DNA of 64,000 nucleotides from Janthinobacterium fluminis (GCF_028595325.1 NZ_JAQQXR010000002.1:496001-560000), one strand, 5' to 3'; counted from the first letter of the stretch, positions 47,499 through 58,857 are shown. Numbers and translations are program-made. The notes: a model not told the origin generated them from the letters alone.

Positions 47499-49871
47499 AT
47501 GAATATCGTTTGCATAGGGGGCGGTCCCGCCGGCCTGTATTTCAGCCTGCTGATGAAGAAGCAGAATCCGGCCCACCGCATCACCGTGATCGAACGGAAC
47601 CGGCCTTACGACACCTTCGGCTGGGGCGTGGTGTTTTCCGACCAGACGCTGGGCAACCTGGTCAACGCCGACGAGCAGAGCGCGCGCGCCATCCTGCAGT
47701 CCTTCAACCACTGGGACGACATCGACGTCCATTTCAAGGGCCGCATGGTGCGCTCCGGCGGCCACGGCTTCTGCGGCATCGGCCGCAAGCGCTTGCTGAA
47801 CATCCTGCAGCAGCGCTGCGAGGAGCTGGGCGTCGAGCTGGTGTTCGAAACCGACGTCGCGGACGACCAGGAAATCGCCCAGGCTTACCGCGCCGATCTG
47901 GTGATCGCCTCGGACGGCTTGAACAGCCGCATCCGCGGCCGCTACGCCGCCAGCTACCAGCCCGACATCGAGGCGCGCCGCTGCCGCTTCGTCTGGCTCG
48001 GCACGCGCAAGAAGTTCGACGCCTTCACCTTCGCCTTCAAGCAGACCGAACACGGCTGGTTCCAGGCCCACATTTACCAGTACGACGGCGACACCTCGAC
48101 CTTCATCGTCGAAACGCCGGAATCGGTGTGGCGCAGCGCCGGCCTGGAGCAGATGAGCGCCGAGCAGGGCATCGCCTTCTGCGAGCGCCTGTTCGCCGAC
48201 CAGCTCGACGGCCACGCGCTGATGTCGAACGCCTCGCACCTGCGCGGCTCGGCGATATGGATCACCTTCCCGCGCATCGTCTGCGGCCAGTGGGTGCACT
48301 GGAACGGCGCCACGCCGGTGGTGTTGATGGGCGACGCCGCGCACACCGCGCATTATTCGATCGGTTCCGGCACCAAGCTGGCGCTGGAGGACGCGATCGA
48401 GTTGGCGCGCTGTTTCGGCCAGCACGCCGACGCGGCCGCCGCGCTGGCCGCCTACCAGGCGGCGCGCTCGGTCGAGGTCATCAAGATCCAGAGCGCGGCG
48501 CGCAATTCGATGGAATGGTTCGAAAACGTCGCGCGCTATACGGCGATGGAGGCGCCGCAGTTCGCCTATTCGATGCTGACGCGCAGCCAGCGCCTGTCGC
48601 ACGAAAACCTGCGCCTGCGCGACCCGGCCTATGTGGCCGGCTACGAAGCCTGGCTGGCCGAACGCGCCTGCGCCCAGGCCGGCGTGGCGCTGCCGGCCGG
48701 CGCGCGCGTGCCGCCGATGCTGACGCCCTTCAAGGCGCGCGGCCTGACGCTGAAGAACCGCATCGTCGTCTCGCCGATGGCGCAGTACAGCGCCGTCGAC
48801 GGCGTCGCCGGCGATTACCATTTGGTGCATTTGGGCGCGCGCGCGCTGGGCGGCGCGGCGATGGTGTTCGCCGAAATGACCTGCGTCTCGGCCGACGCGC
48901 GCATCACGCCGGCCTGTCCCGGCATGTACGCGCCCGAGCACACGCGGGCGTGGCGGCGCATCGTCGATTTCGTCCACGCCAGCGGCGACGCGAAGATCGC
49001 CATCCAGCTCGGCCACGCCGGCGCCAAGGGCTCGACCCGCGCCATGTGGGACGGCATCGACCAGCCGCTGGCCGAGGGCAACTGGGCGCTGCTGGCGGCC
49101 TCGCCGCAGCAATATCTGGCCGGCGTGTCGCAGACGGCGCGCGCCGCCGACGCCGCCGACATGGCGCGCATCGAGGCCGACTTCGTGCGCGCCACGCTGG
49201 CCTCGGACGAAGCCGGTTTCGACTGGCTGGAGCTGCACTGCGCGCACGGCTATTTGCTGTCGAGCTTCATCTCGCCGCTGACCAACCGGCGCGCCGACGA
49301 GTACGGCGGCAGCCTGGAAAACCGCTGCCGCTTCCCGCTGCGCGTGTTCGCCGCGATGCGCGCCGCCTGGCCGCAGCATAAGCCGATGAGTGTGCGCATT
49401 TCGGCGCACGACTGGGTCGAGGGCGGCATCACGCCGGACGACGCGGTGGCGATTGCGCGCCTGTTCAAGGCGGCCGGCGCCGACCTGATCGACTGTTCGT
49501 CGGGCCAGGTCAGCAAGGCCGAGCGGCCGCTGTACGGACGCATGTTCCAGACCCCGTTCGCCGACCGCGTGCGCAACGAGGCCGGCGTCGCCACCATCGC
49601 GGTCGGTTCCATCTTCGAGGCCGACCACGCCAACAGCATCATCGCCGCCGGCCGCGCCGACCTGTGCGCGGTGGGCCGGCCGCATCTGGCCAATCCGGCG
49701 TGGACCTTGACCGAGGCGGCCAAGATCGGTTTCCAGGAGATCGCCTGGCCGAAGCAGTACCAGCCGGGCAAGCTGCAGTTGGAGCGCAATCTGCAGCGCG
49801 ACAAGCAGCTGGCCGCCGCCAACACCGGCCTGACGCCGCAGCAGGTCGCGGCCAAGCTGCTGGAGGCTTGA
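47499..49871 (+). CDS. 2-aminobenzoyl-CoA monooxygenase/reductase-type fusion
   Basis: This 790-residue protein fuses two flavoenzymes. Residues 1-400 are an FAD monooxygenase ([19 protein letters not shown], later [22 protein letters not shown]). From about residue 407 it is an Old Yellow Enzyme/NADH:flavin oxidoreductase ([44 protein letters not shown]). The same architecture occurs in 2-aminobenzoyl-CoA monooxygenase/reductase and in salicylyl-CoA 5-hydroxylase/oxidoreductases. It would hydroxylate and reduce the aromatic CoA ester so that the ring becomes non-aromatic. It starts 10 bases after the ligase stop and ends 1 base before the next start. Confidence 0.9.
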   Translation: MNIVCIGGGPAGLYFSLLMKKQNPAHRITVIERNRPYDTFGWGVVFSDQTLGNLVNADEQSARAILQSFNHWDDIDVHFKGRMVRSGGHGFCGIGRKRLLNILQQRCEELGVELVFETDVADDQEIAQAYRADLVIASDGLNSRIRGRYAASYQPDIEARRCRFVWLGTRKKFDAFTFAFKQTEHGWFQAHIYQYDGDTSTFIVETPESVWRSAGLEQMSAEQGIAFCERLFADQLDGHALMSNASHLRGSAIWITFPRIVCGQWVHWNGATPVVLMGDAAHTAHYSIGSGTKLALEDAIELARCFGQHADAAAALAAYQAARSVEVIKIQSAARNSMEWFENVARYTAMEAPQFAYSMLTRSQRLSHENLRLRDPAYVAGYEAWLAERACAQAGVALPAGARVPPMLTPFKARGLTLKNRIVVSPMAQYSAVDGVAGDYHLVHLGARALGGAAMVFAEMTCVSADARITPACPGMYAPEHTRAWRRIVDFVHASGDAKIAIQLGHAGAKGSTRAMWDGIDQPLAEGNWALLAASPQQYLAGVSQTARAADAADMARIEADFVRATLASDEAGFDWLELHCAHGYLLSSFISPLTNRRADEYGGSLENRCRFPLRVFAAMRAAWPQHKPMSVRISAHDWVEGGITPDDAVAIARLFKAAGADLIDCSSGQVSKAERPLYGRMFQTPFADRVRNEAGVATIAVGSIFEADHANSIIAAGRADLCAVGRPHLANPAWTLTEAAKIGFQEIAWPKQYQPGKLQLERNLQRDKQLAAANTGLTPQQVAAKLLEA

Positions 49872-49872
49872 C

Positions 49873-50661
49873 ATGGCGCCGCTGGCATTGACGGGCAAGC
49901 ACGCGCTGGTGACCGGGGCGGGGCGCGGCATCGGTTTCGCCTGCGCCCGCGCGCTGCTGGAGCGCGGCGCGCGCGTCACGCTGGCCGGGCGCGACGCCGG
50001 CCGGCTGGCCGCCGCCGCGGCGCAACTGGCCGAACTGGTGGCCGGCGCAGAGCTGGCCTGCGAGCCGCTCGACGTCGGCGACGAGGAGGCGGTGCGGGCC
50101 GCCTTCGCCGGCGCCGCCGCCCGTTTCGGCCGCATCGACATCCTCGTCAACAACGCCGGGCAGGCCACGTCCGCGCCCTTCGGCAAGACCGATTCGGCGC
50201 TGTGGCAGCAGATGCTGGCGGTGAACCTGAGCGGCGCCTTCCACTGCATGCAGGCGGCGTTGCCGGGCATGCTGGAGGCGCGCTGGGGGCGCATCGTCAA
50301 CGTCGCCTCGACGGCGGGCCTGGTCGGCTACCGTTACGTGAGCGCTTACGTCGCCGCCAAGCACGGCGTGGTGGGGCTGACGCGCGCGCTGGCGCTGGAG
50401 GTGGCGGCCAAGGGCGTGACGGTGAACGCGGTCTGCCCCGGCTATACCGACACCGACATCGTGCGGCAGGCGCTGGCCAATATCGTCGCCAAGACCGGCC
50501 GCAGCGAAGCGCAGGCGCTGGCCGAACTGGCCGCCGGCAACCCGCAGCAGCGCCTGGTGCAATGCGCGGAGGTGGCCGGCGCGGTGGCGTGGCTGTGCCT
50601 GCCCGAGTCGGCCGCAATGAATGGACAGTCGATCGCCGTCGCCGGCGGCGAAGTCATGTAA
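49873..50661 (+). CDS. SDR family dehydrogenase of the aminobenzoyl-CoA operon
   Basis: This 262-residue SDR has VTGAGRGIGFACARALLERGA, NNAGQATSAPFG, the catalytic Ser in IVNVASTAGLVGYRY and YVAAK (YxxxK). It is probably a 3-hydroxyacyl-CoA or ketone-type dehydrogenase for a ring-reduced intermediate. The start overlaps the region right after the monooxygenase-reductase stop (one base between), indicating co-translation. Its exact step in the pathway is inferred from context. Confidence 0.88.
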   Translation: MAPLALTGKHALVTGAGRGIGFACARALLERGARVTLAGRDAGRLAAAAAQLAELVAGAELACEPLDVGDEEAVRAAFAGAAARFGRIDILVNNAGQATSAPFGKTDSALWQQMLAVNLSGAFHCMQAALPGMLEARWGRIVNVASTAGLVGYRYVSAYVAAKHGVVGLTRALALEVAAKGVTVNAVCPGYTDTDIVRQALANIVAKTGRSEAQALAELAAGNPQQRLVQCAEVAGAVAWLCLPESAAMNGQSIAVAGGEVM

Positions 50662-50669
50662 GGAGTCGT

Positions 50670-51206
50670 ATGTCAGGCATGGAAAAGGAAGCGCAAGTGA
50701 GTGCCGGCTTAGCCGATCAGGGCGAGGACGCCGTGCTCGACCTGGCCAGCCGGCTGACGCAGGACCATCACCAGTCGCTCAAGCTGTGGTTGCGCATGTT
50801 GTCGTGCACGGTGAAGATAGAGAACGAGATACGCAGCCGCTTGCGCAGCAATTTCGACATCACGCTGCCGCGCTTCGACCTGATGGCGCAGCTGGAGCGC
50901 TACCCGGACGGGCTGCGCATGGGCGAGCTGTCGAAGCGCATGATGGTCACGGGCGGCAACATCACCGGCATCACCGACCAGCTGGAGGCGGAAAAGCTGG
51001 TGCTGCGCGTGGCCGACCCGAAGGACAAGCGCGCCTACAGCGTCAAGCTGACGGCGGCCGGCCGGCGCGCCTTCGCCGCGATGGCGGTGGTGCACGAGAG
51101 TTGGGTCGCCGAACTGCTGCACGGCGTCACGCCGCAAGATAAAACCCAGCTGATCGATCTGCTGTCGCACATGAAGCGGCAGTTGAACGAGCCGGCCGAC
51201 AAATAA
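50670..51206 (+). CDS. MarR family regulator of the aminobenzoyl-CoA operon
   Basis: This 178-residue regulator has helix-turn-helix sequence [47 protein letters not shown] and the wing with [16 protein letters not shown]. The start at 50670 has AAGGAG upstream. It lies inside the catabolic operon, between the SDR and enoyl-CoA hydratase genes, and so is most likely a repressor relieved by an aromatic CoA ester, as in other MarR-controlled aromatic operons. Confidence 0.92.
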   Translation: MSGMEKEAQVSAGLADQGEDAVLDLASRLTQDHHQSLKLWLRMLSCTVKIENEIRSRLRSNFDITLPRFDLMAQLERYPDGLRMGELSKRMMVTGGNITGITDQLEAEKLVLRVADPKDKRAYSVKLTAAGRRAFAAMAVVHESWVAELLHGVTPQDKTQLIDLLSHMKRQLNEPADK

Positions 51207-51217
51207 AGGATACCACT

Positions 51218-52072
51218 ATGCGATACCTCCCAGGCCAGGCGCAGCAACTGCCCGGCAACCGCAGCGCGCTGGCCGGCTACCAGGCGCGCCACTTCCGCTT
51301 CGAGGTGGCGGCCGGCGTAGCCACGCTGACGCTGAACCGGCCCGAGCGCAAGAACCCGCTGACCTTCGACTCCTACGCCGAGCTGCGCGAGCTGTTTCGC
51401 GCGCTGGCCTACGCCGACGACGTCAAGGCCGTCGTCGTCAGCGGCGCCGGTGAAAACTTCTGCTCGGGCGGCGACGTGCACGACATCATCGGCCCGCTGA
51501 CCCGGCTCGACATGCCGGGCTTGCTGGCCTTCACGCGCATGACCGGCGACGTCGTCAAGGCGATGCGCGCCTGCCCGCAACCGATCGTCGCCGCCATCGA
51601 CGGCATCTGCGCCGGCGCCGGCGCTATGCTGGCGCTGGCCGCCGACATCCGCCTCGGCAGCGCGCGCAGCAAGACCGCCTTCCTGTTCACCCGCGTCGGC
51701 CTGGCCGGCTGCGACATGGGCGCCTGCGCGCTGCTGCCGCGCGTGATCGGCCAGGGCCGCGCCGCCGAGCTGCTCTACACCGGCCGCTCGATGTCGGGCG
51801 CGGAGGGGGAGCGCTGGGGCTTTTTCAACAGCCTGCACGAACCCGAGGCGCTGCTGGGCGCGGCCCAGGGCTGCGCCGCCGGGCTGGCCGGCGGCCCGAC
51901 CTTCGCGCACGGCATGACCAAGAAAATGCTGCAGCAGGAGTGGAATATGGGCATCGACGAGGCCATCGAGGCCGAGGCCCAGGCGCAGGCCATTTGCATG
52001 GCGACCAACGACTTCCACCGCGCCTACCACGCCTTCGTGGCCAAGGAAAAACCGCAATTCGAGGGGGATTGA
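51218..52072 (+). CDS. Enoyl-CoA hydratase/isomerase family protein
   Basis: This 284-residue crotonase-fold protein has [19 protein letters not shown], the oxyanion-hole segment [64 protein letters not shown] and a C-terminal helix. It probably hydrates or opens the ring of a CoA-linked intermediate. It ends 1 base before the acyl-CoA dehydrogenase gene, so the two are coupled. Its short N-terminal extension (about 25 residues) is unusual for the family. Confidence 0.9.
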   Translation: MRYLPGQAQQLPGNRSALAGYQARHFRFEVAAGVATLTLNRPERKNPLTFDSYAELRELFRALAYADDVKAVVVSGAGENFCSGGDVHDIIGPLTRLDMPGLLAFTRMTGDVVKAMRACPQPIVAAIDGICAGAGAMLALAADIRLGSARSKTAFLFTRVGLAGCDMGACALLPRVIGQGRAAELLYTGRSMSGAEGERWGFFNSLHEPEALLGAAQGCAAGLAGGPTFAHGMTKKMLQQEWNMGIDEAIEAEAQAQAICMATNDFHRAYHAFVAKEKPQFEGD

Positions 52073-52073
52073 G

Positions 52074-53219
<1,146 letters not shown>

Positions 53220-53239
53220 GGATAAGAGAAAGGTTTTTC

Positions 53240-53629
53240 ATGGAATTTTTACAACCGCCCGGATGGGCCAGGCCGCGCGGCTATTCGAACGGCGTGGCCG
53301 CCAGCGGACGCACGGTGTGCGTCAGCGGCATGATAGGCTGGGACGGCCAGGGGCAGTTCCACACCGACGATTTCGCCGGCCAGGTGCGCCAGGCGCTGCA
53401 CAACGTCGTCGCCGTGCTGGCCGAGGCCGGCGCGACGCCCGCGCACATCGTGCGCATGACCTGGTATGTCGTCGACAAGCAGGAGTATGTGGCCGCCTAC
53501 CGCGACATCGGCATCGCCTACCGCGAGCTGATCGGCCTGCATTTCCCGGCCATGACGGCGGTGCAGGTGGTGGCGCTGGTCGAGGACCGGGCCAAGGTGG
53601 AAATCGAGGTCACCGCCATCGTGCCCTGA
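53240..53629 (+). CDS. RidA family enamine/imine deaminase
   Basis: This 129-residue protein has the RidA/YjgF pattern: PRGYSNGVAASGRTVCVSGMIGWDG, QALHNVVAVLAEAGATPAHIVRMTWYV and FPAMTAVQVVALVEDRAKVEIEVTAI. It lacks the standard Arg motif IPE(R/S) seen in housekeeping RidA, so it may be a specialised paralogue. Its place at the end of an operon for an amino-substituted ring suggests it hydrolyses the enamine intermediate and releases ammonia. Confidence 0.88.
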   Translation: MEFLQPPGWARPRGYSNGVAASGRTVCVSGMIGWDGQGQFHTDDFAGQVRQALHNVVAVLAEAGATPAHIVRMTWYVVDKQEYVAAYRDIGIAYRELIGLHFPAMTAVQVVALVEDRAKVEIEVTAIVP

Positions 53630-53769
53630 GCCCGCGCGGGGGAGGGGGCGCTGGCGGCGCGCCCCTGGGTTGCCTGAATTCATTTCATTTTAATAATTCT
53701 GTTAAAGTTATGTAAAATACGGGTCTTCACCCATTTGTTGGGATACCCACAGGAACCAGGCCGGACAAC

Positions 53770-54855
53770 ATGATCAAATCGCTCGAAGGCGGCAGAGGTT
53801 TCGCTGCCCTGATTGTCGCATTATTCCATCTGAAAATTGCCGCGCCGCATATCTCCCTCATCCGCAACGGTTATCTGCTGGTCGACCTGTTTTTCGTTTT
53901 AAGCGGCTTCCTGATCTGTTCCGCCTATAAAAACAAGCTGGAAAACAAGGATGCGATCGGGCCATTTTTGCTGCGCCGATTTGGCCGCCTGTTCCCCTTG
54001 CTGGTGTTTGCGAGCCTGGTTTTCGTGCTGGCCCAGGCCGGCAATGTGTTCGCGAAAAACCTCCTCGTCGAACTCGGCTACGCGAAATTTTCCACCCACG
54101 TCGGCATGCTGCCGTATGCCATTCCGACGGCGGCGGAAATCGTGGCGACGCTCACCATGACGCACGGCATGGGCGTATTCGACAAGCTCATTCTCAACTA
54201 TGCCAGCTGGAGCATCAGCGTCGAGTTTTACACCTATATCCTATTCGCCTGCCTGTGTTTCCTGCTGCGCGGCCGCCTGCGCCTGCTGGTCTTCGCCGCG
54301 CTCGGCCTGCTGGCCTTCGCCGTCACCGTCTGGGCCAGCGTCGATGTGCACCAATGCTATCTGCAGGGGCATTGCATGGACGTGACCTTCGATTTTGGCT
54401 TCGCCCGCTGCGTGGCCTCATTCTTTTTGGGGGTGCTGACCTATGGTTTGAGCCGCTCGGTCCGGTTCGACGCGAATTTGCTGCAGGGCGTCGCGCTCGG
54501 CCTGACCCTGCTGGTATTTGGCTTCGTCGGCACGCTGCCCGCGCTGGCCTTTTTCTGCCCCCTGCTGTTCGCCTTGCTGGTATTGTCGGTGTGCGGCGAT
54601 ACCGGCTTCCTGGCCCAGTTGTTCAAGCGCGCGCCCTTCCAGGTGCTCGGGCAGCGCTCCTATTCCATTTACATGATGCATCCGGTGATACTGATTGCGT
54701 TCGAGCCTGTCGTGAAGCGCGCCACCGGCCATGCGTTCCTTGAGGCCGGCGTGTTGCTCGCCTATGTGGCCGTGGTGTTCCTGGTGTCGGGCTGGACCTA
54801 TAAATGGATCGAAGACCCATGGCGTATCCGCTTTAACCGGCTGGCGCTGGCCTAG
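53770..54855 (+). CDS. Acyltransferase 3 family membrane protein
   Basis: This 361-residue inner-membrane protein is of the OafA/NodX acyltransferase 3 type, which O-acylates sugars or other surface molecules. It has the RGFAALIVALFHLKI start with the family His, NGYLLVDLFFVLSGFL, SWSISVEFYTYI, and about 10 hydrophobic segments. Base composition is visibly less GC-rich than neighbouring genes, which suggests a different history. It lies between the catabolic operon and the eps locus and could modify the exopolysaccharide, but that is inference. The AT-rich patch at 53680-53720 holds its promoter. Confidence 0.9.
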   Translation: MIKSLEGGRGFAALIVALFHLKIAAPHISLIRNGYLLVDLFFVLSGFLICSAYKNKLENKDAIGPFLLRRFGRLFPLLVFASLVFVLAQAGNVFAKNLLVELGYAKFSTHVGMLPYAIPTAAEIVATLTMTHGMGVFDKLILNYASWSISVEFYTYILFACLCFLLRGRLRLLVFAALGLLAFAVTVWASVDVHQCYLQGHCMDVTFDFGFARCVASFFLGVLTYGLSRSVRFDANLLQGVALGLTLLVFGFVGTLPALAFFCPLLFALLVLSVCGDTGFLAQLFKRAPFQVLGQRSYSIYMMHPVILIAFEPVVKRATGHAFLEAGVLLAYVAVVFLVSGWTYKWIEDPWRIRFNRLALA

Positions 54856-54989
54856 CCGCGTCAGCGCCCCTTGATGCTGAACTGACACCCGACGCAATAT
54901 AACTTGAAAACATGGCATGTAAAGCGAATAATATGGCATGCTGCACAGGGTGCTTGAGAGATTGCTAGGTGTCACATGAGGGGGCCGAC

Positions 54990-55739
54990 ATGCAAAATTT
55001 TCCCAGAAGAGTGGCGCCGCCGCTGCTGGCGCTGGCCGGCCTGTGCTGCGGCCTGTCCGCGCAGGCGGACGCCACCCTGCCGGGTTCGACGCTGCTGACG
55101 GCCGCGTATAAAACCCAGTTGGAGACGTGGCTGGGCGAGGGCCGCCTCGGCCTGAACCGGGTGTACGCGAAGGCGGCCGGCGACACTTCGCTGAACTTCC
55201 ACCAGGCGGCCGACGGCAAGGGCCGCACCTTTTCGGTGATGCAGGCGACCAATGAGCTGGGCCAGACCTGGCTGGTTGGCGGCTACAATCCCCAGAGCTG
55301 GAGTTCCATCAACGCCTTCAACATGACTCCCGATAACAAGGATCGCACGGCCTTCCTGTTCAATCTGAGTTCCGGCGCGCTGCACCGGCAAACGCCGAAG
55401 ACCCCGGTCTTCGACACGACCGGCGCCTACCAAACCTATAACTCCGCCAACGCCGGCCCCACCTTCGGCGTCGGCCACGACTTGTTCGTGCCGGCCAATC
55501 TGTCGACGGGCGGCCATTCCTGGAGCTATTCCTATATCGACCCGGAGCATGCCGAGTTTGGCAAAAGCTTGCTCGATGGCTCGACGGCGCACCACTTCAA
55601 CATCAGTTATGGCGCCATCGAAGTGTTTACGATCAGTGTGGTGCCCGAGCCTGGCCGCGATGGCATGCTGGCGGCGGGACTGGCGGGACTGGCGGGATTG
55701 GCGTGGACGGCGCGGCGGCGCAGGGTGGCGCCGGCCTGA
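54990..55739 (+). CDS. PEP-CTERM-anchored TLDc-like secreted protein
   Basis: This 249-residue protein has a signal peptide (ALAGLCCGLSAQAD), a domain resembling TLDc (QLETWLGEGRLGLNRVYAKAAGD, LVGGYNPQSWSS) and a C-terminal PEP-CTERM sorting signal: VPEP (about residue 217), a hydrophobic helix (GMLAAGLAGLAGLAWTA) and an Arg cluster (RRRR). Exosortase would cut and anchor it at the envelope. The start at 54990 follows GAGGGGG. It lies near the eps locus, whose exosortase (outside this window) is the likely processor. Confidence 0.85.
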   Translation: MQNFPRRVAPPLLALAGLCCGLSAQADATLPGSTLLTAAYKTQLETWLGEGRLGLNRVYAKAAGDTSLNFHQAADGKGRTFSVMQATNELGQTWLVGGYNPQSWSSINAFNMTPDNKDRTAFLFNLSSGALHRQTPKTPVFDTTGAYQTYNSANAGPTFGVGHDLFVPANLSTGGHSWSYSYIDPEHAEFGKSLLDGSTAHHFNISYGAIEVFTISVVPEPGRDGMLAAGLAGLAGLAWTARRRRVAPA

Positions 55740-55766
55740 GCGGCGCGAGCGCGGGGCGCGTAAAGC

Positions 55767-55841
55767 TGGTCCCCCCGACTGGAATCGAACCAGTATCCCA
55801 CGCTTAGGAGGCATGTGCACTATCCATTGTGCTACGGGGAG
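55767..55841 (-). tRNA. tRNA-Arg (anticodon CCT)
   Basis: On the minus strand all arms fold: acceptor CTCCCCG/CGGGGGG (one T-G pair), D-arm GCAC/GTGC, anticodon stem CATGC/GCGTG with loop CTCCTAA (anticodon CCT), T-stem ACTGG/CCAGT with TTCGATT loop, and an encoded CCA. It reads AGG arginine codons. It lies between the PEP-CTERM gene and uup and opposes both. Confidence 0.97.
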
Positions 55842-56050
55842 GACGCTGGGCGCCGCGCTGGGCGCCCGACGATGTCGCGCCAGCCGGCGGGCAGCAGCCC
55901 TGGATGTCGCGGATCGAGCGCAATTATAGCCGACAGTTTGCCGATATATGGCGTTCGATGCGCGAGTATCGGTACAATGCGTGCTTCATTCATCTAATCG
56001 GCCGGTATTTCGCGTCAAAGCGGAACGCGCCCGAGCACCTTTCACTCATT

Positions 56051-57964
56051 ATGGCTGTCATCTCTCTCTCATCGGCGCAATTGGCGTTCGGTCACGTCGC
56101 GCTGCTCGACCACGCGGAATTTTCACTGGAAACGACCGAGCGCGTCGGTCTGATCGGCCGCAACGGCACCGGCAAGTCCTCGCTGCTGAAGGTCATCTCG
56201 GGCAAGTTCAAGCTGGACGACGGCTTGTTGGTCATGCAACAGGGCATCAAGATCGCCTATGTCGAGCAAGAGCCGCAATTCGACCAGGAAATGTCGGTGT
56301 ATGACGCCGTCGCCTCCGGCATGGGCGATCTGCAGGCGCTGCTGCAGGAATACGACGCGCTGACGGGCCAGTTCGGCCAGGGCGACGACGAGGCATTGAT
56401 GGAGCGCATGCACGACATCCAGGTCAAGCTCGACGCCGCCGACGGCTGGAGCTTGCCGAACAAGGTGGAAACCGTGCTGGGCCGCCTGAACCTGAGCGGC
56501 GACATGCTGATGAAGACGCTTTCCGGCGGCATGCAGAAGCGCGTCGCCCTGGCTCGCGCCCTCGTGTCGGCGCCGGACGTGCTGCTGCTCGACGAACCGA
56601 CCAACCATCTGGACTTCACTTCCATCCTGTGGCTGGAAGGCTTGTTGCGCGACTTCAAGGGCAGCGTGCTGTTCATCACCCATGACCGCAGCTTCCTCGA
56701 CAACGTCGCCACCCGCATCATCGAACTCGACCGCGGCCGCCTGCTGTCCTATCCGGGCAACTTCACCGCCTACCAGGTCAGGAAGAGCGAGCAACTGGAA
56801 ATCGAAGAGGTCGAGAACGCCAAGTTCGACAAATTCCTCGCCCAGGAAGAGGTGTGGATACGCAAGGGCGTCAAGGCGCGCCGCGTGCGCGACGAGGGCC
56901 GCGTGCGCCGCCTGGAAGCCTTGCGCGTGACGCGCAGCCTGCGCCGCGAGCAGCAGGGCCAGGTCAAGCTGGACGTGTCGGCCGGCGAACGCTCCGGCAA
57001 GATCGTCGCCGAGCTGGAAGGCGTGTCGAAGTCCTACGGCGAGAAAGTCATCGTGCGCGACTTCACGGGCACCATTTTGCGCGGCGACAAGGTCGGCTTG
57101 ATCGGCGCCAACGGCGCCGGCAAGACCACCCTGCTGAAAATGATCCTGGGCCAGGAGGAGGCCGACAGCGGCACCATCCGCCTGGGCACCAAGCTGCAGG
57201 TGGCGTATTTCGACCAGATGCGCACGCAGTTGAACGAAGAGGCGAATTTGATGGAAACCATCGCGCCGGGCAGCGACTGGGTCGAGATCAACGGCCAGCG
57301 CAAGCACGTGATGACCTATCTGAACGACTTCCTGTTCGCGCCGGAGCGCGCCCGCTCGCCCGTCAAATCGCTGTCCGGCGGCGAGCGCAACCGCCTGCTG
57401 CTGGCGCGCCTGTTCGCCAAGCCGGCGAACGTGCTGGTGCTCGACGAACCGACCAACGATCTGGACATCGACACGCTGGAATTGCTGGAGGAATTGCTGG
57501 AGGATTACACCGGCACCGTCTTCCTCGTCAGCCATGACCGCACCTTCCTCGACAACGTCGTGACCCAGGTCGTGGTTTCCGAAGGCGAGGGCAAGTGGCG
57601 CGAATTCGTCGGCGGCTACACGGATTGGGAGCGCGTGCGCAGCGTCGCGCCGGCGCCGGCGCCGATGCCGAAGGGGGCCGCGAAAGCCGCCCAGCCGGCC
57701 GCCGCCCAAGCGGCCGCCCAGCCCGCCGCCAAGCAGAAAAAGCTCAGCTACAAGGAGCAGCGCGAGCTCGACGACTTGCCCGTGCTGATCGCCAAGCTGG
57801 AGGACGAGCAGGCCGTGCTCGCCGGGCAGCTGGCCCATCCGGACTTTTACAAGAAAACCCCGGCCGAGGGCAAGCGCCTGAACGCCCGCATCGCCGAGAT
57901 CGAAGTGGAGTTGCTTGACGCGCTGGAAAAGTGGGAAGTGATCGAGGCCCGCAGCAAGGGCTAA
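56051..57964 (+). CDS. uup: ABC-F ATPase Uup
   Basis: This 637-residue protein has two ABC ATPase domains: first Walker A GRNGTGKSS (near residue 36), signature LSGGMQKRVALARAL and LLLDEPTNHLD; second Walker A GANGAGKTT, LSGGERNRLLLARL and LVLDEPTNDLD. The linker between them carries the KARRVRDEGRVRRLEALR segment. After an Ala/Pro-rich hinge there is a C-terminal coiled coil (about residues 560-637), the DNA-binding part of Uup. It acts in translation or DNA repair in the cytoplasm. The start at 56051 (MAVISLSSAQLAFG) is fixed by the family; longer frames upstream cross the tRNA. Confidence 0.95.
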   Translation: MAVISLSSAQLAFGHVALLDHAEFSLETTERVGLIGRNGTGKSSLLKVISGKFKLDDGLLVMQQGIKIAYVEQEPQFDQEMSVYDAVASGMGDLQALLQEYDALTGQFGQGDDEALMERMHDIQVKLDAADGWSLPNKVETVLGRLNLSGDMLMKTLSGGMQKRVALARALVSAPDVLLLDEPTNHLDFTSILWLEGLLRDFKGSVLFITHDRSFLDNVATRIIELDRGRLLSYPGNFTAYQVRKSEQLEIEEVENAKFDKFLAQEEVWIRKGVKARRVRDEGRVRRLEALRVTRSLRREQQGQVKLDVSAGERSGKIVAELEGVSKSYGEKVIVRDFTGTILRGDKVGLIGANGAGKTTLLKMILGQEEADSGTIRLGTKLQVAYFDQMRTQLNEEANLMETIAPGSDWVEINGQRKHVMTYLNDFLFAPERARSPVKSLSGGERNRLLLARLFAKPANVLVLDEPTNDLDIDTLELLEELLEDYTGTVFLVSHDRTFLDNVVTQVVVSEGEGKWREFVGGYTDWERVRSVAPAPAPMPKGAAKAAQPAAAQAAAQPAAKQKKLSYKEQRELDDLPVLIAKLEDEQAVLAGQLAHPDFYKKTPAEGKRLNARIAEIEVELLDALEKWEVIEARSKG

Positions 57965-58154
57965 GCTTGGACGGCGGCGTCGGCCGCTGTTGTTTGCAGG
58001 GGAAATCGGCACGCCGGGCTTGATTGCGATTGTTGTATCAATCACAATAGCGTTTTCGTGTCGAAAGAACCATGTATGCCTGTACAAGAAAGTTTCTGCG
58101 CCGGGGGCCGCTGCCCGGCGCCAGCCGCGCCCACCGCCAACGGCGGGGGCGCGG

Positions 58155-58817
58155 ATGTTTGACCGCGACGCCCTGCCGCGGGTACTGCCCTTCCTCGTCT
58201 ACATGTTCTTCGTCTTCCTCGACGATATGCTGGGCCGCCTAGGCTGGCAAGCCCACGAGTTGCGCCACCTGTACGCCGTCAAGATCGGCGCCGTGCTGGC
58301 CCTGCTGCTGGCCTACCGCCGCCGCTACACGGAATTGGCGACCTGGACGCTGGGCGCCGGCGGCGTGCTGGCCGCCGCGCTGGCCGGCGTCGTCGTGCTG
58401 GTGTTGTGGATCAATCTGAACGCCGGCTGGATGAGCGTCGGCGCCGCGGCCGGTTTCGACCCGCGCACCGATGGCGCGATCGACTGGCTGATGGTGGCCG
58501 TGCGCATCGCCGGCGCCGCCCTGGTCGTGCCCGTGATGGAGGAATTGTTTTGGCGTTCCTTCCTGATGCGCTGGATCGACACCCCGGATTTCCTCGCCGC
58601 CAGCCCCGCACGCGTGAAAGCGCGGGGTTTTGTTGTCGCGGTGATATTATTCGGGTTTGAACATAATCTGTGGCTCGCCGGCATCGTTGCCGGCGCCGTC
58701 TACAGCATCCTGTACATGCGTAGCCAATCTCTGTGGTCGCCCATCGTGGCGCACGGCGTCACCAATGGCTTGCTGGGGGGATGGATAGTTTCCACTGGTC
58801 ACTGGACTTACTGGTAA
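58155..58817 (+). CDS. CAAX prenyl protease-related membrane protein
   Basis: This 220-residue multi-spanning protein is of the CPBP (CAAX protease and bacteriocin-processing) type, close to the group found in PEP-CTERM/exosortase systems. Its proposed catalytic residues are present: EE at about residues 129-130 with the following R134 (EELFWR), H170 in FGFEHNLWLAG and the last HGVTNG motif. It probably cleaves or matures membrane proteins. It starts the run of eps genes. No clear ribosome site is seen, and the start at 58155 (MFDRDALP) is a choice; the frame is open from 57990. Confidence 0.88.
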   Translation: MFDRDALPRVLPFLVYMFFVFLDDMLGRLGWQAHELRHLYAVKIGAVLALLLAYRRRYTELATWTLGAGGVLAAALAGVVVLVLWINLNAGWMSVGAAAGFDPRTDGAIDWLMVAVRIAGAALVVPVMEELFWRSFLMRWIDTPDFLAASPARVKARGFVVAVILFGFEHNLWLAGIVAGAVYSILYMRSQSLWSPIVAHGVTNGLLGGWIVSTGHWTYW

Positions 58818-58857
58818 TATTACCCGTCAGCGGTTTGATCTTTTAGAAGATGAAAAA

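Noticed and set aside
47469-50300. Long antisense frame over the monooxygenase-reductase and SDR
   Set aside because: No domain or start signal; the opposite strand has clear flavoenzyme motifs. Similar shadows cover 907-2103, 4220-6196, 5124-7175, 14521-17349, 30285-32723 and 33036-34976.
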